Assembly: GCF_019091455.1 (NCBI RefSeq)
Contig: NZ_JAGXJN010000010.1
Location: 120,682-184,681, forward strand
Reading direction: 5' to 3'
Source of the DNA: Chitinophaga sp. GbtcB8
GTDB lineage: Bacteria > Bacteroidota > Bacteroidia > Chitinophagales > Chitinophagaceae
Length of the DNA: 64,000 nucleotides
The notes beneath the pieces are model-generated. The model was not told the DNA's origin. It saw nothing but the letters and a program-made list of their open reading frames with translations, and did no database searches. Below are positions 15,942 to 24,887 of the stretch, one piece after another; the stretch's first letter is position 1, and every line of letters starts with the position of its first letter. The translations under genes and the position numbers were made by a program.

Positions 15942-16682
15942 CTATGAAAACTTAATCTTATCCCACAACTTATTCATCACCACCTGCTCAATTACCTGCT
16001 CCCGGTAATTACGGCTAATGGGAATTTTGTGCGATTGTATGAAGATCTCATTGCCCTCAATACCTTCTATCTTCTGGATGGATACAATGTAACTCTTATG
16101 CACGCGGATAAAGGAGCTGCGGTTTAAATTCTCTTCCAGGTGTTTCAGGTATAACAGGGTTACATATTTGCCTTTACGTGTGTAAATGGTTACGTAGTTC
16201 TGCATGCCTTCAACATACAAAATATCATCAAAGTAGATCTTTTCGTATTTGCTGCCGCATTTAATGAAAAAGTGATCGATGCCTTCTGTTGTTGTTTGAG
16301 GAGCCGGCATGCTGGCGTTGGTAATAAGCTGATGGTATTCCTTGGCTTTATTGGCTGATTTAAAAAAGCGGTCAAAGGTGATGGGTTTTAAAAGGTAGTC
16401 CAGCACATTCAGCTGAAAACCTTCCAGCGCATAGGTGGGGAAGGCGGTGGTAATAATAACCATGGGCGGCCTTTGTACGATCTTCAGGAAATCAATACCA
16501 TTCATCTTGGGCATTTGTATGTCCAGGAATACCAGGTCTATGGGATGTTTGTCCAGTAGCTTCATCAGCTCCACCGGGTTTTCGCAGGTGCCGGTCAGCT
16601 GCAGGAAATCAATTTCCCGCACATAGTTGGCCATACCTTCCCGGGCCAGGGGCTCATCGTCAATAATTACACAGTTCATCAT
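15942..16682 (-). CDS. LytTR-family response regulator
   Basis: The 246-residue protein has a receiver domain (CVIIDDEPLAREGM with acidic D8-D9; phosphoacceptor D54 in LVFLDIQMPKMNGIDF; conserved T in VIITTAFPTYALEGF) and a C-terminal LytTR DNA-binding domain (FFIKCGSKYEKIYFDDILYV; VTLLYLKHLEENL; RSSFIRVHKSYIVSIQKIEG). It is encoded one base after the histidine kinase gene, so the two are cotranscribed. Such pairs often control nearby membrane or efflux genes in Bacteroidota; the divergent outer-membrane receptor at 18076 is a candidate target. Confidence 0.93.
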   Translation of the reverse strand: MMNCVIIDDEPLAREGMANYVREIDFLQLTGTCENPVELMKLLDKHPIDLVFLDIQMPKMNGIDFLKIVQRPPMVIITTAFPTYALEGFQLNVLDYLLKPITFDRFFKSANKAKEYHQLITNASMPAPQTTTEGIDHFFIKCGSKYEKIYFDDILYVEGMQNYVTIYTRKGKYVTLLYLKHLEENLNRSSFIRVHKSYIVSIQKIEGIEGNEIFIQSHKIPISRNYREQVIEQVVMNKLWDKIKFS

Positions 16683-16683
16683 A

Positions 16684-17808
16684 CTATTTATAGTTGAAGG
16701 CTAATGCCGGTACAGATTGTGTTTGCTGCTGCGCAGATACATCCAGGTGAAAGTGTACGCCAAACCGTGTGTCGCTGCTTTGTATCTCCAGCTGGTACTG
16801 ACCGGGATACAGCAGGTCCAGCCGGCGCTGCACATTTTTTAACCCGATGCCGCCATAGTGCAGCACATCTTTGGAAGCATTGTCAGAGGTGCTGTTGGTT
16901 ACTATAAAATCCAGCTGCTGTTCGTTCATACGCATTTGCATGTTGATCCAGTTGGGCGTGTCCGCATGTTTGGATACGTGTTTAAAAGCATTCTCCACAA
17001 ATGTCATGAGTATAAAGGGCGCTATCATTAGATGAGCTGTACTTTGCTGCTGTATGTTAAAGGTCACCTGCAGGTTATCGTTCTGCCGCAGCTTTTCCAG
17101 CTCTATAAAATTTTCCAGGTAAGCGATCTCGTTGCTGAGCGGTATCTGTTTATCGTTACACTCATACAGCTGGTACCGCAGCAGGTCGGAGAATTTGGCC
17201 AGCGAGGCCGATGCCATGTGCGGGTTTTTATGGATCAGGAAAAAGATGGAGTTAATGGAATTGAACAGGAAATGCGGGTTAAACTGGTACTTCAAAAAGT
17301 TGAGCTCTGTTTCCAGCTTTTCTTTTTCCAGCAGCTGTTGCCTTCTTTGTGTTTGCAGCCAGTTACCGGCCAGCTTAATGCTCATGCCTAAGGTCATGCT
17401 GGCCAGGGTAGAAGGTAAGGCTGCACCAATGAACTGGTAAATGCAGTTACCGTCTGATTTATAATAATCCCCAACCGTTTGGCCTGCTGCAAAAGCGGTT
17501 AGATAATAACCCGGTATAATAAGCGCTGTAGCACAGATCACGGTTAATAACAGGTAGCTGAGGTAAATCGTGAACCGGCCTTTTTCCAGGTAACGCGGTA
17601 TCAGGAAATACAGGTTGAAATACACCGCCAATGCCTGGAACACAATGTAAAAGCTGAACTTAATAGCATAGGTGCTGTGCAGGATGGCATCTGCCGCTTT
17701 AAAAGGATTGCCGATAGCTACTACCCACCAAATGTAATGGTACAGGAGCCAGAACGGCAGGTGGTATAACTTATACCGGATAAACCAGTGCGGATGGGCA
17801 GCTTGCAT
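16684..17808 (-). CDS. LytS/YehU-type membrane histidine kinase
   Basis: The 374-residue protein has about four membrane helices in the first 150 residues (HLPFWLLYHYIWWVVAI; FSFYIVFQALAVYFNLYFLI; YLLLTVICATALIIPGYYLT), a short coiled segment and the His_kinase domain PF06580. The phosphoacceptor H179 is in FLKYQFNPHFLFNSINSIF, and the ATP-binding part includes PFILMTFVENAFKH and GGIGLKNVQRRLDLLY. It phosphorylates the LytTR regulator encoded 1 base downstream. The signal it senses is unknown. Confidence 0.92.
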   Translation of the reverse strand: MQAAHPHWFIRYKLYHLPFWLLYHYIWWVVAIGNPFKAADAILHSTYAIKFSFYIVFQALAVYFNLYFLIPRYLEKGRFTIYLSYLLLTVICATALIIPGYYLTAFAAGQTVGDYYKSDGNCIYQFIGAALPSTLASMTLGMSIKLAGNWLQTQRRQQLLEKEKLETELNFLKYQFNPHFLFNSINSIFFLIHKNPHMASASLAKFSDLLRYQLYECNDKQIPLSNEIAYLENFIELEKLRQNDNLQVTFNIQQQSTAHLMIAPFILMTFVENAFKHVSKHADTPNWINMQMRMNEQQLDFIVTNSTSDNASKDVLHYGGIGLKNVQRRLDLLYPGQYQLEIQSSDTRFGVHFHLDVSAQQQTQSVPALAFNYK

Positions 17809-18075
17809 TGTATAAAAATTTAAGGACAGATGCTTCTTTTAAAGATACAGGACTTTCCGCCTATTTGAAAGCAGTACTATGTAAACAGGCTTAAATAATT
17901 GACCAGCTGCAACCGGTGGTATATGAAAGGCATCCCTTGCCTGTACTGTGCCTTTGCAGCCGGTTTTAAGGGCTTTTGCTGCGCTTCATCAATTAGTGGC
18001 AGCGGATGGTCATTCCGGTTTTTTTTAGTGTGCAGGTGCGTATTTCTTTGGAGAACTTTCTAAACAGCCTGCAAT

Positions 18076-20541
18076 ATGAAGATCTTACACCTGTGCTTAT
18101 TACTGTGCGGTTTTGCACCAGCTGCCTTTGGCCAGGTATCCGGCCGGCTTACTACAGCTGCCGGGCAGCCCATTCCCTTTGCCAATGTGCTGCTGTTAAA
18201 AAGCAGCGATACCTCGCTGGTAAAAGCTGCTTTAACAGATGAAAAGGGCGCTTACCGCATAGAACCCACAACACCGGGGCAATACCTGTTGCGTTACAGC
18301 AATGTAGGTTACCAGGTTTTTACGTCGGCCCCATTTATACTAACTGCTGCACAACCGCAAAAAGATGCAGGCACCCTGGCGCTGGCGGAAGATACCCGGC
18401 AGCTGGGAGAGGTAGTGGTACGGGCGGAGAAACCCTTATTTCAACCCCGTACAGACGGTATGGTGGTGAATGTGCAAAACAGCCTGTTAACCAAAGGCAG
18501 CTCTGCGCTGAACGTGCTGGAACGCTCGCCCGGGGTAATGATCGATTACCGCAACAACAGTATTATGCTGAATAGCAAAAGCGGGGTGATGGTAATGATC
18601 AACGGGAAGCTGGTACGCATGTCTATGGACCAGGTAGTGAGCCTGTTGAACAGTATGAGCGCAGATAACATTGAGAAAATAGAGCTGCTTACCACACCAG
18701 GATCCCGTTACGATGCTGATGGCAGCGCCGGTATGATCAACATTGTGCTAAAGAACGACCGGCAGCAGGGCACTCATGGCACTTTTTCAGTTACCGGCGG
18801 TTATGGCTGGCGGCAAAAAGGTACGGCCGGCATGAACCTGGCGCACAACACTAAACGTACCAACCTGTATGGGTCCTATACCTATTCCATGAACAAAATC
18901 TACTCAGACCTGTATATTACCAGCGCGCAGGATATGCCGGTGCTGGGCGGGCGCATGGAGGTGATAGCCTGGGATACCACCCAGCAGGTACAGCACAATC
19001 ATGATGTTACTATGGGTATAGATCACCAGCTGAATGATAAAACCACCATTGGCGCTAACGTAGCCTATAACAGCAGCCGCTCTAATACAACTACCATTGC
19101 CAATGCCGGTTATAATGTGCTGCCGGATTCCCTGCTGCAATACAATGGTGTTGTAAATGGCCGTAACCGCTGGCAAAACCTGCTATCATCCATTTACCTG
19201 GAAAAGAAATTAAGGGCAGGGGAGCAGCTGAACCTGGATCTGGATTACCTGTACTTTAATAATAACAACCCTTCAGAAGTATTCAGCCAGTTTGTAAATG
19301 AACATGGTGCAAGAGCGGGGGAGAACGATAGTCTTTTTGCGCCTTTGCAGCGCGGGTTTGCCAATACTACCATCCAGGTAGGAGTAGCTAAGGCAGATTA
19401 TTCCAGGCAGCTGAATGCCGCCATTAAGCTGGAAGCCGGTATAAAAGGAACGTATACACGCAGCACCAGCACATCGCACATTGAAAGCCTGATCAATGAT
19501 AAATGGTTGAACCGTTCTGAAACCCTCAATAATATTTTAATGAAGGAAGGTATTGGCGCAGCTTATACCTCCGTTAATGTACAGCTGAACCCTGCCACCA
19601 GCCTGGTTGCCGGTTTACGTTATGAATATGCCCATACCCGTATGGATAATCCGCAAACCGGTGAAAGTACCCTGAACCGTAAGCTGGGCGTGCTGTTCCC
19701 CAATATATCCCTTTCCCGCAAGTTAAATGAAGAGGCCGAGCTGCAGCTGGCTTACAGCAAAAGGATCAGCCGCCCTTCCTACAATGATCTTGCTTCTTAC
19801 GTGATCTACAGTGATCCTACTGCCGTGTATACCGGTAATCCTTTTCTGCGGCCTGCCATTACCCATAATATAAAGCTGGGGTATAACAATAAAGGTTATA
19901 CTTTTTCCCTGCTGTTCAGCCGGGATAATAATCCCATTATCCGTTACCAGATCAGCCAAACCGCGGCTGCCAACCTGTTATACATTTCCCCGCAGAACAT
20001 GGCTTACCTGAACAGCATTAGCTTCCAGGCCAATGTACCGGTAAAGGTAAATGACTGGTGGACCATGAGCTACAGTTTAACCGGTGCATTGTATAATTAC
20101 AAAGTGGTGCATACCCTGCAGCCGGTGAAGCAAACCTACCTGGGTTATTCCTTTAACTTCAGTGAAACCTTTCAGCTGCCTGGGCGTTTCTCCGCTGAAC
20201 TATCCGGCTGGTATAATGCCCGTTCTTACAATGGTTCTGTAAAGGTGGATGGCTTTGGCGTTATAAATGCCGGTATTAAAAAGGAGCTGAATAACAATGC
20301 CGGCAGCCTGCAGCTATCTGTAACAGATGTGCTGCGCAGCTTTAGTATTCATACGCAGTACGGTACGCTTACCAGGGAAGCGTTTGATATTGTAAACAAT
20401 GTGTTTATTCATACAGAATCTACGGTGCGGCCGGTTTTCAGGTTAACGTATGCACGGTCTTTTGGCGGGAATGGGTTAAAGAGTGCTGTCAGGAAGGAGG
20501 GTGGTGCAAAGGATGAAAGGGACAGGATCAGGAAGGAGTAG
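18076..20541 (+). CDS. Outer-membrane receptor with carboxypeptidase-like and TonB-plug domains (not SusC)
   Basis: The 821-residue protein has a signal peptide (LCLLLCGFAPAAFGQ), a carboxypeptidase-regulatory-like domain (GRLTTAAGQPIPFANVLLLK), a linker with LGEVVVRAEKP, a plug-like region (IEKIELLTTPGSRYDADGSA, GMINIVLK) and a C-terminal 'outer membrane protein beta-barrel family' barrel (LVAGLRYEYAHTRMDNPQTG; AYSKRISRPSYNDLASYV). It lacks a SusD partner. Such receptors are common next to LytTR/LytS pairs in Bacteroidota. The tail after the barrel is short and highly charged (KEGGAKDERDRIRKE), which is unusual for an outer-membrane protein that normally ends in Phe or another aromatic residue. 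Confidence 0.88.
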   Translation: MKILHLCLLLCGFAPAAFGQVSGRLTTAAGQPIPFANVLLLKSSDTSLVKAALTDEKGAYRIEPTTPGQYLLRYSNVGYQVFTSAPFILTAAQPQKDAGTLALAEDTRQLGEVVVRAEKPLFQPRTDGMVVNVQNSLLTKGSSALNVLERSPGVMIDYRNNSIMLNSKSGVMVMINGKLVRMSMDQVVSLLNSMSADNIEKIELLTTPGSRYDADGSAGMINIVLKNDRQQGTHGTFSVTGGYGWRQKGTAGMNLAHNTKRTNLYGSYTYSMNKIYSDLYITSAQDMPVLGGRMEVIAWDTTQQVQHNHDVTMGIDHQLNDKTTIGANVAYNSSRSNTTTIANAGYNVLPDSLLQYNGVVNGRNRWQNLLSSIYLEKKLRAGEQLNLDLDYLYFNNNNPSEVFSQFVNEHGARAGENDSLFAPLQRGFANTTIQVGVAKADYSRQLNAAIKLEAGIKGTYTRSTSTSHIESLINDKWLNRSETLNNILMKEGIGAAYTSVNVQLNPATSLVAGLRYEYAHTRMDNPQTGESTLNRKLGVLFPNISLSRKLNEEAELQLAYSKRISRPSYNDLASYVIYSDPTAVYTGNPFLRPAITHNIKLGYNNKGYTFSLLFSRDNNPIIRYQISQTAAANLLYISPQNMAYLNSISFQANVPVKVNDWWTMSYSLTGALYNYKVVHTLQPVKQTYLGYSFNFSETFQLPGRFSAELSGWYNARSYNGSVKVDGFGVINAGIKKELNNNAGSLQLSVTDVLRSFSIHTQYGTLTREAFDIVNNVFIHTESTVRPVFRLTYARSFGGNGLKSAVRKEGGAKDERDRIRKE

Positions 20542-20745
20542 GGGGAGGCACACCTGCTGGATCTGAGGCTGAAATAGAAGGAGGAAGGAGCGGCATTCGG
20601 TACTTTGTAAATATGACAGATTGATAGTATAATACATATGTTCTATTCGTTTAGCAAAGCAGCATATTCGTTACAATGAAATATTTTTTCGTATTTTCAG
20701 TATAATTTTCACGTTAATATATTATTTGACCCTAAAACAAATAGC

Positions 20746-21267
20746 ATGAGTATTAATAGCAGAGAAAAAGGAGGCAGCCCGTATCAGGGCTCGTTAATTT
20801 TCACTAATCATACCCTTGCATTTAATGGTACTACTATTCAACTAAGAAATGTAACAAGGTTTGGAACGCGTGAAATTAAGCGGACTCATAAAATTTCTCC
20901 TATATTACTGATAGCATCCGCAGTAATATTTTTTCTGTCGTTATCCTGGAAAGGTTTAGGTTTTATTTCCTTTATCGCTGCTGCAGTTGCAGGATATGGG
21001 ATCTATGAATTTTTTCGGCCGAAGTTATATGCTCTTATTATTGAATTAAATTCTTCCTATCATCATATATTCAGCAGTGTAGATAGAGGGGGCATAGAGG
21101 AAGTACATAGAAGGATCACTTCGGCTATGACAAGTGACAAGCCGGTCAATACAACTGTAAATTTTAGCAGCGACAAGATAATATTCGGTGATCATGTGGC
21201 ACGCGATAAATACGAGGTCAATGACTCAAATATTGATAAGATGGGATCTTTCAACAATAATCCTTAA
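20746..21267 (+). CDS. Two-helix membrane protein, DUF6232-like, with a GD-motif tail
   Basis: The 173-residue protein opens with a beta-rich segment (GSLIFTNHTLAFNGTTIQLR, NVTRFGTREIKR), then two adjacent membrane helices (ISPILLIASAVIFFLSL; FISFIAAAVAGYGIYEF) and a second beta segment (LYALIIELNSSYHHIFSSVD followed by IEEVHRRITSAM). This order fits the DUF6232 family as I remember it. The C-terminal 45 residues are a polar tail (IIFGDHVARDKYEVNDSNI). A gene 8 bp downstream starts with a similar GD-N-G-rich motif, so the two probably work together. Function unknown; the pattern suggests a signalling or defence membrane component. Confidence 0.6.
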   Translation: MSINSREKGGSPYQGSLIFTNHTLAFNGTTIQLRNVTRFGTREIKRTHKISPILLIASAVIFFLSLSWKGLGFISFIAAAVAGYGIYEFFRPKLYALIIELNSSYHHIFSSVDRGGIEEVHRRITSAMTSDKPVNTTVNFSSDKIIFGDHVARDKYEVNDSNIDKMGSFNNNP

Positions 21268-21275
21268 ATGCCGGT

Positions 21276-21623
21276 ATGAAAAAAAATGATGAAGTCATGG
21301 GAGACAAAATAAGTATACATAATTCAGCAATTGGGGCTGTCGGAAGAGGCGCTGTTAACTATGGAAATGTAACGTCAACATCTGGAAATTATGATTACAG
21401 TGTAATACTTGAGGAAATTAAAAAGCTTAAAGACGTACTCTATTCCATGCCACAAAGTGAAGCCCAAATACTTGCCCTATCAGATATTATACGGGCAGAA
21501 GAAGCAGCGTCTTGCGAAGATGGCCAAACCCTAATAGGATATTTAAAGAAATTAGGTCCATGGGTATTCGATTTAGCCAGGGATATAGGTGTGAATGTTA
21601 TCTCGGGTTTTATAGGGAAGTAA
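21276..21623 (+). CDS. Small GD/GN-repeat protein with a helical C-terminus
   Basis: The 115-residue product (or 108 from the inner ATG at 21297) begins with a short glycine/asparagine-rich stretch, MGDKISIHNSAIGAVGRGAV followed by NYGNVTS, which looks like one or two turns of a small beta-solenoid. A helical region follows (YSVILEEIKKLKDVLYSM; ALSDIIRAEEAASCEDGQ; LKKLGPWVFDLARDIGVN). Similar 'GD-x-N-IG-VG' starts joined to a helical domain occur in small proteins beside NTPase or membrane signalling genes. It lies 8 bp after the DUF6232-like gene. I cannot assign a function. Confidence 0.55.
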   Translation: MKKNDEVMGDKISIHNSAIGAVGRGAVNYGNVTSTSGNYDYSVILEEIKKLKDVLYSMPQSEAQILALSDIIRAEEAASCEDGQTLIGYLKKLGPWVFDLARDIGVNVISGFIGK

Positions 21624-21643
21624 TAGCTAAGTAACAGAGTAAC

Positions 21644-22153
21644 ATGCTCAACACCTTAAAACAAAGTTTGTGGGCGCAATTTGGAGCAAGCATAGACATG
21701 CTCGAAAATGCGATAACCTCATACCCTGAAGATCATTGGGATAACAACAGGAAGTTTTTTTACATTGCCTATCATACCCTGGTATTCCTGGATTACTATC
21801 TTACCATTCCACACAAAAACAATCCGGCCTCGTTACCCTTTACGCTCGCAGCATCTGAAGATGAAATAGACCCTGACGCATTAGATGATATAATGCCTAA
21901 CCGTATTTACAGCAAAAAAGAATTACTGGACTACCTGCAATTAAACCGTGAAAAGTGCCGCCAGGTAATTACAGGCTTAACAGAAGAAAATATAGAAGAG
22001 CGATGGATAGAGGAAGGAGGTGATATGAATTATGCAGTGCCGGAAATATTATTATATAACATGCGGCATGTGCAGCATCATGCAGCGCAATTGAATATGC
22101 TTTTGCGCCGGCAGATGGGTAGTGCGCCAGGCTGGGTTTCAAGGGGGAAGTAA
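21644..22153 (+). CDS. DinB-like four-helix protein
   Basis: The 169-residue protein has the features of DinB/YfiT-type four-helix bundles, which carry a three-His metal site and include thiol transferases. Visible are SLWAQFGASIDMLENAI, FFYIAYHTLVFLDYYLTIP (first His) and the late pair in YNMRHVQHHAAQLNMLLRRQ. It has no signal peptide. It follows the small two-gene module by 20 bp in the same direction but is of a common stand-alone type, so a functional link is not implied. Confidence 0.8.
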   Translation: MLNTLKQSLWAQFGASIDMLENAITSYPEDHWDNNRKFFYIAYHTLVFLDYYLTIPHKNNPASLPFTLAASEDEIDPDALDDIMPNRIYSKKELLDYLQLNREKCRQVITGLTEENIEERWIEEGGDMNYAVPEILLYNMRHVQHHAAQLNMLLRRQMGSAPGWVSRGK

Positions 22154-22304
22154 GGGGTGTGAGCGGAGGCATTCCCATAAGGTATATTTCAGATAGTATA
22201 TACCTGATTTATATGTAAAATATTAATTAACATGTAGTTATTGTTGTTTTGGATTCATTAAGATCCCCGATATCATTCATTTATTATTTCCATTTCAAAA
22301 ATTA

Positions 22305-22472
22305 ATGGTAAATTTGTTTACCATGAGTAATATACTTATAATAAAGCGTGAAAATAAAAAAGCTCGTGAAGCTATAAAAAAGCTACATGAGGCAAAGGCT
22401 GCTTTGCGCTTATATGTATTAAATGGTGGCAACGTGAAAGATTATAATCCCCCCAAAACTAAAGAGCTTTAA
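22305..22472 (+). CDS. Small basic protein of 55 (or 49) residues upstream of an orphan gene
   Basis: An ATG at 22305 (or 22323) opens a frame ending at the TAA 22470-22472. The product is basic and helical, with KRENKKAREAIKKLHEAKA in the middle and a polar tail VKDYNPPKTKEL. The next gene begins 4 bp after the stop, so the two are probably translated together. The start region is itself an inverted repeat (ATGGTAAA at 22305-22312, TTTACCAT at 22317-22324). It may be a small DNA- or partner-binding protein; no family is recognised. Confidence 0.45.
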   Translation: MVNLFTMSNILIIKRENKKAREAIKKLHEAKAALRLYVLNGGNVKDYNPPKTKEL

Positions 22473-22476
22473 TAAG

Positions 22477-23007
22477 TTGCTTACCCCATATGAATTCCTG
22501 CCTCTTATAACACCAATTGAGGTAAATGTTACTTACGTTTTTCATACTAAATATGGCCATAAATATGGCGTTACTTTTATTGAGGCAACTAAAATAACAG
22601 AATTACTTGATGAGTATCCTGTTATATCAAACGCAATATATGTCACTTTAGATATTCTTCAACCAGGTGGATCTTTATATTTTGACTGCAGGATTGGAAT
22701 AACTGTAGTAGAGATTATCAAACACTACCTAGCGAATGTTGATATGAGATGCCTCTTAGTTTACAACTGCGCTATTGATGAAGGTAAGCAAGTTAAGAGA
22801 AACGATAAATTTGATCGATGGTTTAACCATTTTGCCCAAGACTATAAGTTTGAGAAAATAGACAGAGAAATTTTAGAGCCTCAAGAAGACAAATATATCC
22901 CAACCTTTATTTCATTTTTATTTTCATCAATACATCCACGAAAAGTTCAAATCTTACAAGAGCTTGAGATGTTATCTCAGTTACTAGGAACCGATAAACT
23001 TGGATGA
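22477..23007 (+). CDS. Uncharacterised 176-residue protein (DUF6169-like)
   Basis: The start chosen is TTG at 22477; no ATG fits before the conserved-looking opening (TPYEFLPLITPIEVNVTYVF, HTKYGHKYGVTFIEA). The start of the domain with alternating Y/V/F strands resembles the DUF6169 family, a guess from memory. Later parts are helical (IEATKITELLDEYPVISNAI; IDREILEPQEDKYIPTFISF; KVQILQELEMLSQLL). No signal peptide or membrane segment is present. It stands between the small basic protein and another small orphan, in DNA visibly richer in A+T than the flanks. Confidence 0.5.
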   Translation: MLTPYEFLPLITPIEVNVTYVFHTKYGHKYGVTFIEATKITELLDEYPVISNAIYVTLDILQPGGSLYFDCRIGITVVEIIKHYLANVDMRCLLVYNCAIDEGKQVKRNDKFDRWFNHFAQDYKFEKIDREILEPQEDKYIPTFISFLFSSIHPRKVQILQELEMLSQLLGTDKLG

Positions 23008-23014
23008 TCTCATT

Positions 23015-23374
23015 ATGCGGCTATTTAATTTCATCTTTAAAAATGAAAAATGGTATATAGATCTGCCACAATATCTTGCACTTGGAGGGAAAGAGTCAGA
23101 TTTGGAAATGGTTGCGGGAGCTGATGTCATGCTTGATTTATATTCTCAGCATAAAAGCTCAGTATCGTTGTTTATTGACACTGTTCCTTTTCAAAATTCT
23201 GATGCGCTATACTTGACAGAAATTTGCAATAAAGAGGATGGAGGAGGCGCATTTTATTTTATGCCATTCTATCAACAAAAAAAAATAGATCAAAGCGTTT
23301 GGCTGTGCGATGTATTAATTTTCGTATTTAACGCGATTCCCCCAATTATTTATTGCGCTAATTCTAAATATTAA
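23015..23374 (+). CDS. Uncharacterised small protein (DUF6717-like), possible orphan immunity protein
   Basis: The 119-residue product from the ATG at 23015 (an upstream TTG at 23000 is possible) contains NEKWYIDLPQYLALGG, SDLEMVAGADVMLDLYSQ and AFYFMPFYQQKKIDQSVWLC. I recall this WYxDLP...DLxMVxGAD pattern from a family of unknown function (DUF6717) whose members often stand in clusters of immunity-like genes. It has no signal peptide. It follows the preceding stop by 7 bp and is probably in the same unit. Confidence 0.5.
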   Translation: MRLFNFIFKNEKWYIDLPQYLALGGKESDLEMVAGADVMLDLYSQHKSSVSLFIDTVPFQNSDALYLTEICNKEDGGGAFYFMPFYQQKKIDQSVWLCDVLIFVFNAIPPIIYCANSKY

Positions 23375-23444
23375 GCTTCAAAACTAGTTTGAGAGTATAA
23401 GAAGAAAGTTCAACCGGTATATATTATTGCTGATCGGTTTCCAC

Positions 23445-23633
23445 ATGAAAAGTATTGCAAGGCCCCAGCGTTATTATCCTAAAGATAATATAAGAATATG
23501 GACTAAAAATGAGTTTAAAATATCATTAGAAGAATCAAAAAAGCCAAATTGGGGGGATCTTTTATGCCTTGCTACCTATAAAAGGGAATACCTTTTAGAA
23601 CTTGTAAGACAGCACCCTGATTATAGCTTATAA
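23445..23633 (+). CDS. Short orphan frame, possibly the 3' end of a degraded gene
   Basis: From the ATG at 23445 the frame gives 62 residues (MKSIARPQRYYPKDNIRIWT to VRQHPDYSL). It is open further upstream to 23388, and the extra residues (RYILLLIGFH) read like protein core, so this may be the end of a longer gene that has lost its beginning. No family is recognised. The codon use is A+T-rich like its neighbours. Confidence 0.3.
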   Translation: MKSIARPQRYYPKDNIRIWTKNEFKISLEESKKPNWGDLLCLATYKREYLLELVRQHPDYSL

Positions 23634-23708
23634 GAAGGGGCAAATTCTCTAACCTTTTCCTGCAGGACTTATTAGCTTTTGGCGATTTATCAAGCTGATA
23701 AACCGCCA

Positions 23709-24887
23709 TCATTTTTTGGTGTTCAAAAGTTCCTGCATAAGATCATGCAAGGGAATGGCAATCACACCTTCACGCATGGGAAATCTTTCATTGCCGGAAT
23801 AAACAACATAACGCCTGTCGGCTTTTATGTCCTCGCAAGCGATATGAAAGCCTTTCGATAAAGAAGGAGCGGAGCTGCGTTTTACTTCAATGGCCCATTT
23901 TTCACTACCTGAAAATTCCAGGATAAGATCGATTTCCGCCCCGCCTGGTGTGCCGTAATAAAAAGGCAAAGCGTTGGACGGTGCAACGGAGAGAAGATTT
24001 TCAATTACAAAACCTTCCCAGCTTCCCCCCACGACGGGATGGCCCAGCAGATCATTATAAGTGGAAATATTCAGCAAAGCATGCGTTATGCCGCTATCGC
24101 GTACATAGATCTTCGGAGCGCGTACCAGCCGCTTGCCCACATTGAATGTCCAGGGCTGTAAACGTCTGACAAGTAATAGATCTACCATAAGATCAAGATA
24201 ACGACCGACTGTTACGGCAGACACTTCCAGGTTTCGTGCCAATTGCGCGGCATTCATTACTCCACCCTGGTTATGCGCAAGCATTGTCCAAAAACGCTCA
24301 AGAGTTTGGGCCGGAATGCGTGGCCCTAATTGGGGGATATCGCGTTCAAGATAGGTTTTGATAAAATCGCGGCGCCATTTCAGGCTGTCTTGATCGGATG
24401 CCGCCAGCAGACTTTCTGGAAATCCACCCCGCAACCAAAGTGGAGTGATCAACCCGGAATTTTGCGCGGTATATTCTAAGACATCGATGCCGTGCAGCTC
24501 GATATAGGCGATCCGCCCAGCCAGCGATTCGCTGGATTGCTGTAAAAGATCAATTGAGGCTGATCCCAAAAAAAGAAACTGCCCGGCTTTATTGCCTTTG
24601 CGGCGCTCCTTGTCGATAATGCCCCGTAGTGAAGCAAACATTTCCGGCTTACGTTGCACTTCATCCAGGATAATCAGCTTTTCCCTGTTTTCTTCATGGA
24701 AAGCAGTGATATCCCGCACCCTTTCCAGGTCAAGCATGTTTTCCAGGTCAAGATAGATCGAAGGAATATTTTCGGAGATATTCAGGGCAATGGTTGTTTT
24801 GCCGACCTGACGCGGCCCCATGAGTGCAACCGAGGGGCTGCGCTGAAGGGATTCCCGGATTTTATTTTCGAGTCTACGTTTTATCAT
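23709..24887 (-). CDS. DUF4143-type ATPase
   Basis: The protein of 392 residues (from the chosen ATG at 24887) starts MIKRRLENKIRESLQRSPSV and carries Walker A GPRQVGKTT, Walker B KLIILDEVQ, a sensor-like FLFLGSAS and the C-terminal DUF4143 part (GFVIENLLS; YGTPGGAEIDLILEF; WAIEVKRS), whose last block resembles a PD-(D/E)XK nuclease core (E-x-D and E-V-K). A longer frame starts at 24935, but its first 16 residues are only a translation of palindromic DNA, so the inner ATG is preferred. The family is widespread, probably mobile, and of uncertain role; some members are linked to defence. Confidence 0.85.
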   Translation of the reverse strand: MIKRRLENKIRESLQRSPSVALMGPRQVGKTTIALNISENIPSIYLDLENMLDLERVRDITAFHEENREKLIILDEVQRKPEMFASLRGIIDKERRKGNKAGQFLFLGSASIDLLQQSSESLAGRIAYIELHGIDVLEYTAQNSGLITPLWLRGGFPESLLAASDQDSLKWRRDFIKTYLERDIPQLGPRIPAQTLERFWTMLAHNQGGVMNAAQLARNLEVSAVTVGRYLDLMVDLLLVRRLQPWTFNVGKRLVRAPKIYVRDSGITHALLNISTYNDLLGHPVVGGSWEGFVIENLLSVAPSNALPFYYGTPGGAEIDLILEFSGSEKWAIEVKRSSAPSLSKGFHIACEDIKADRRYVVYSGNERFPMREGVIAIPLHDLMQELLNTKK

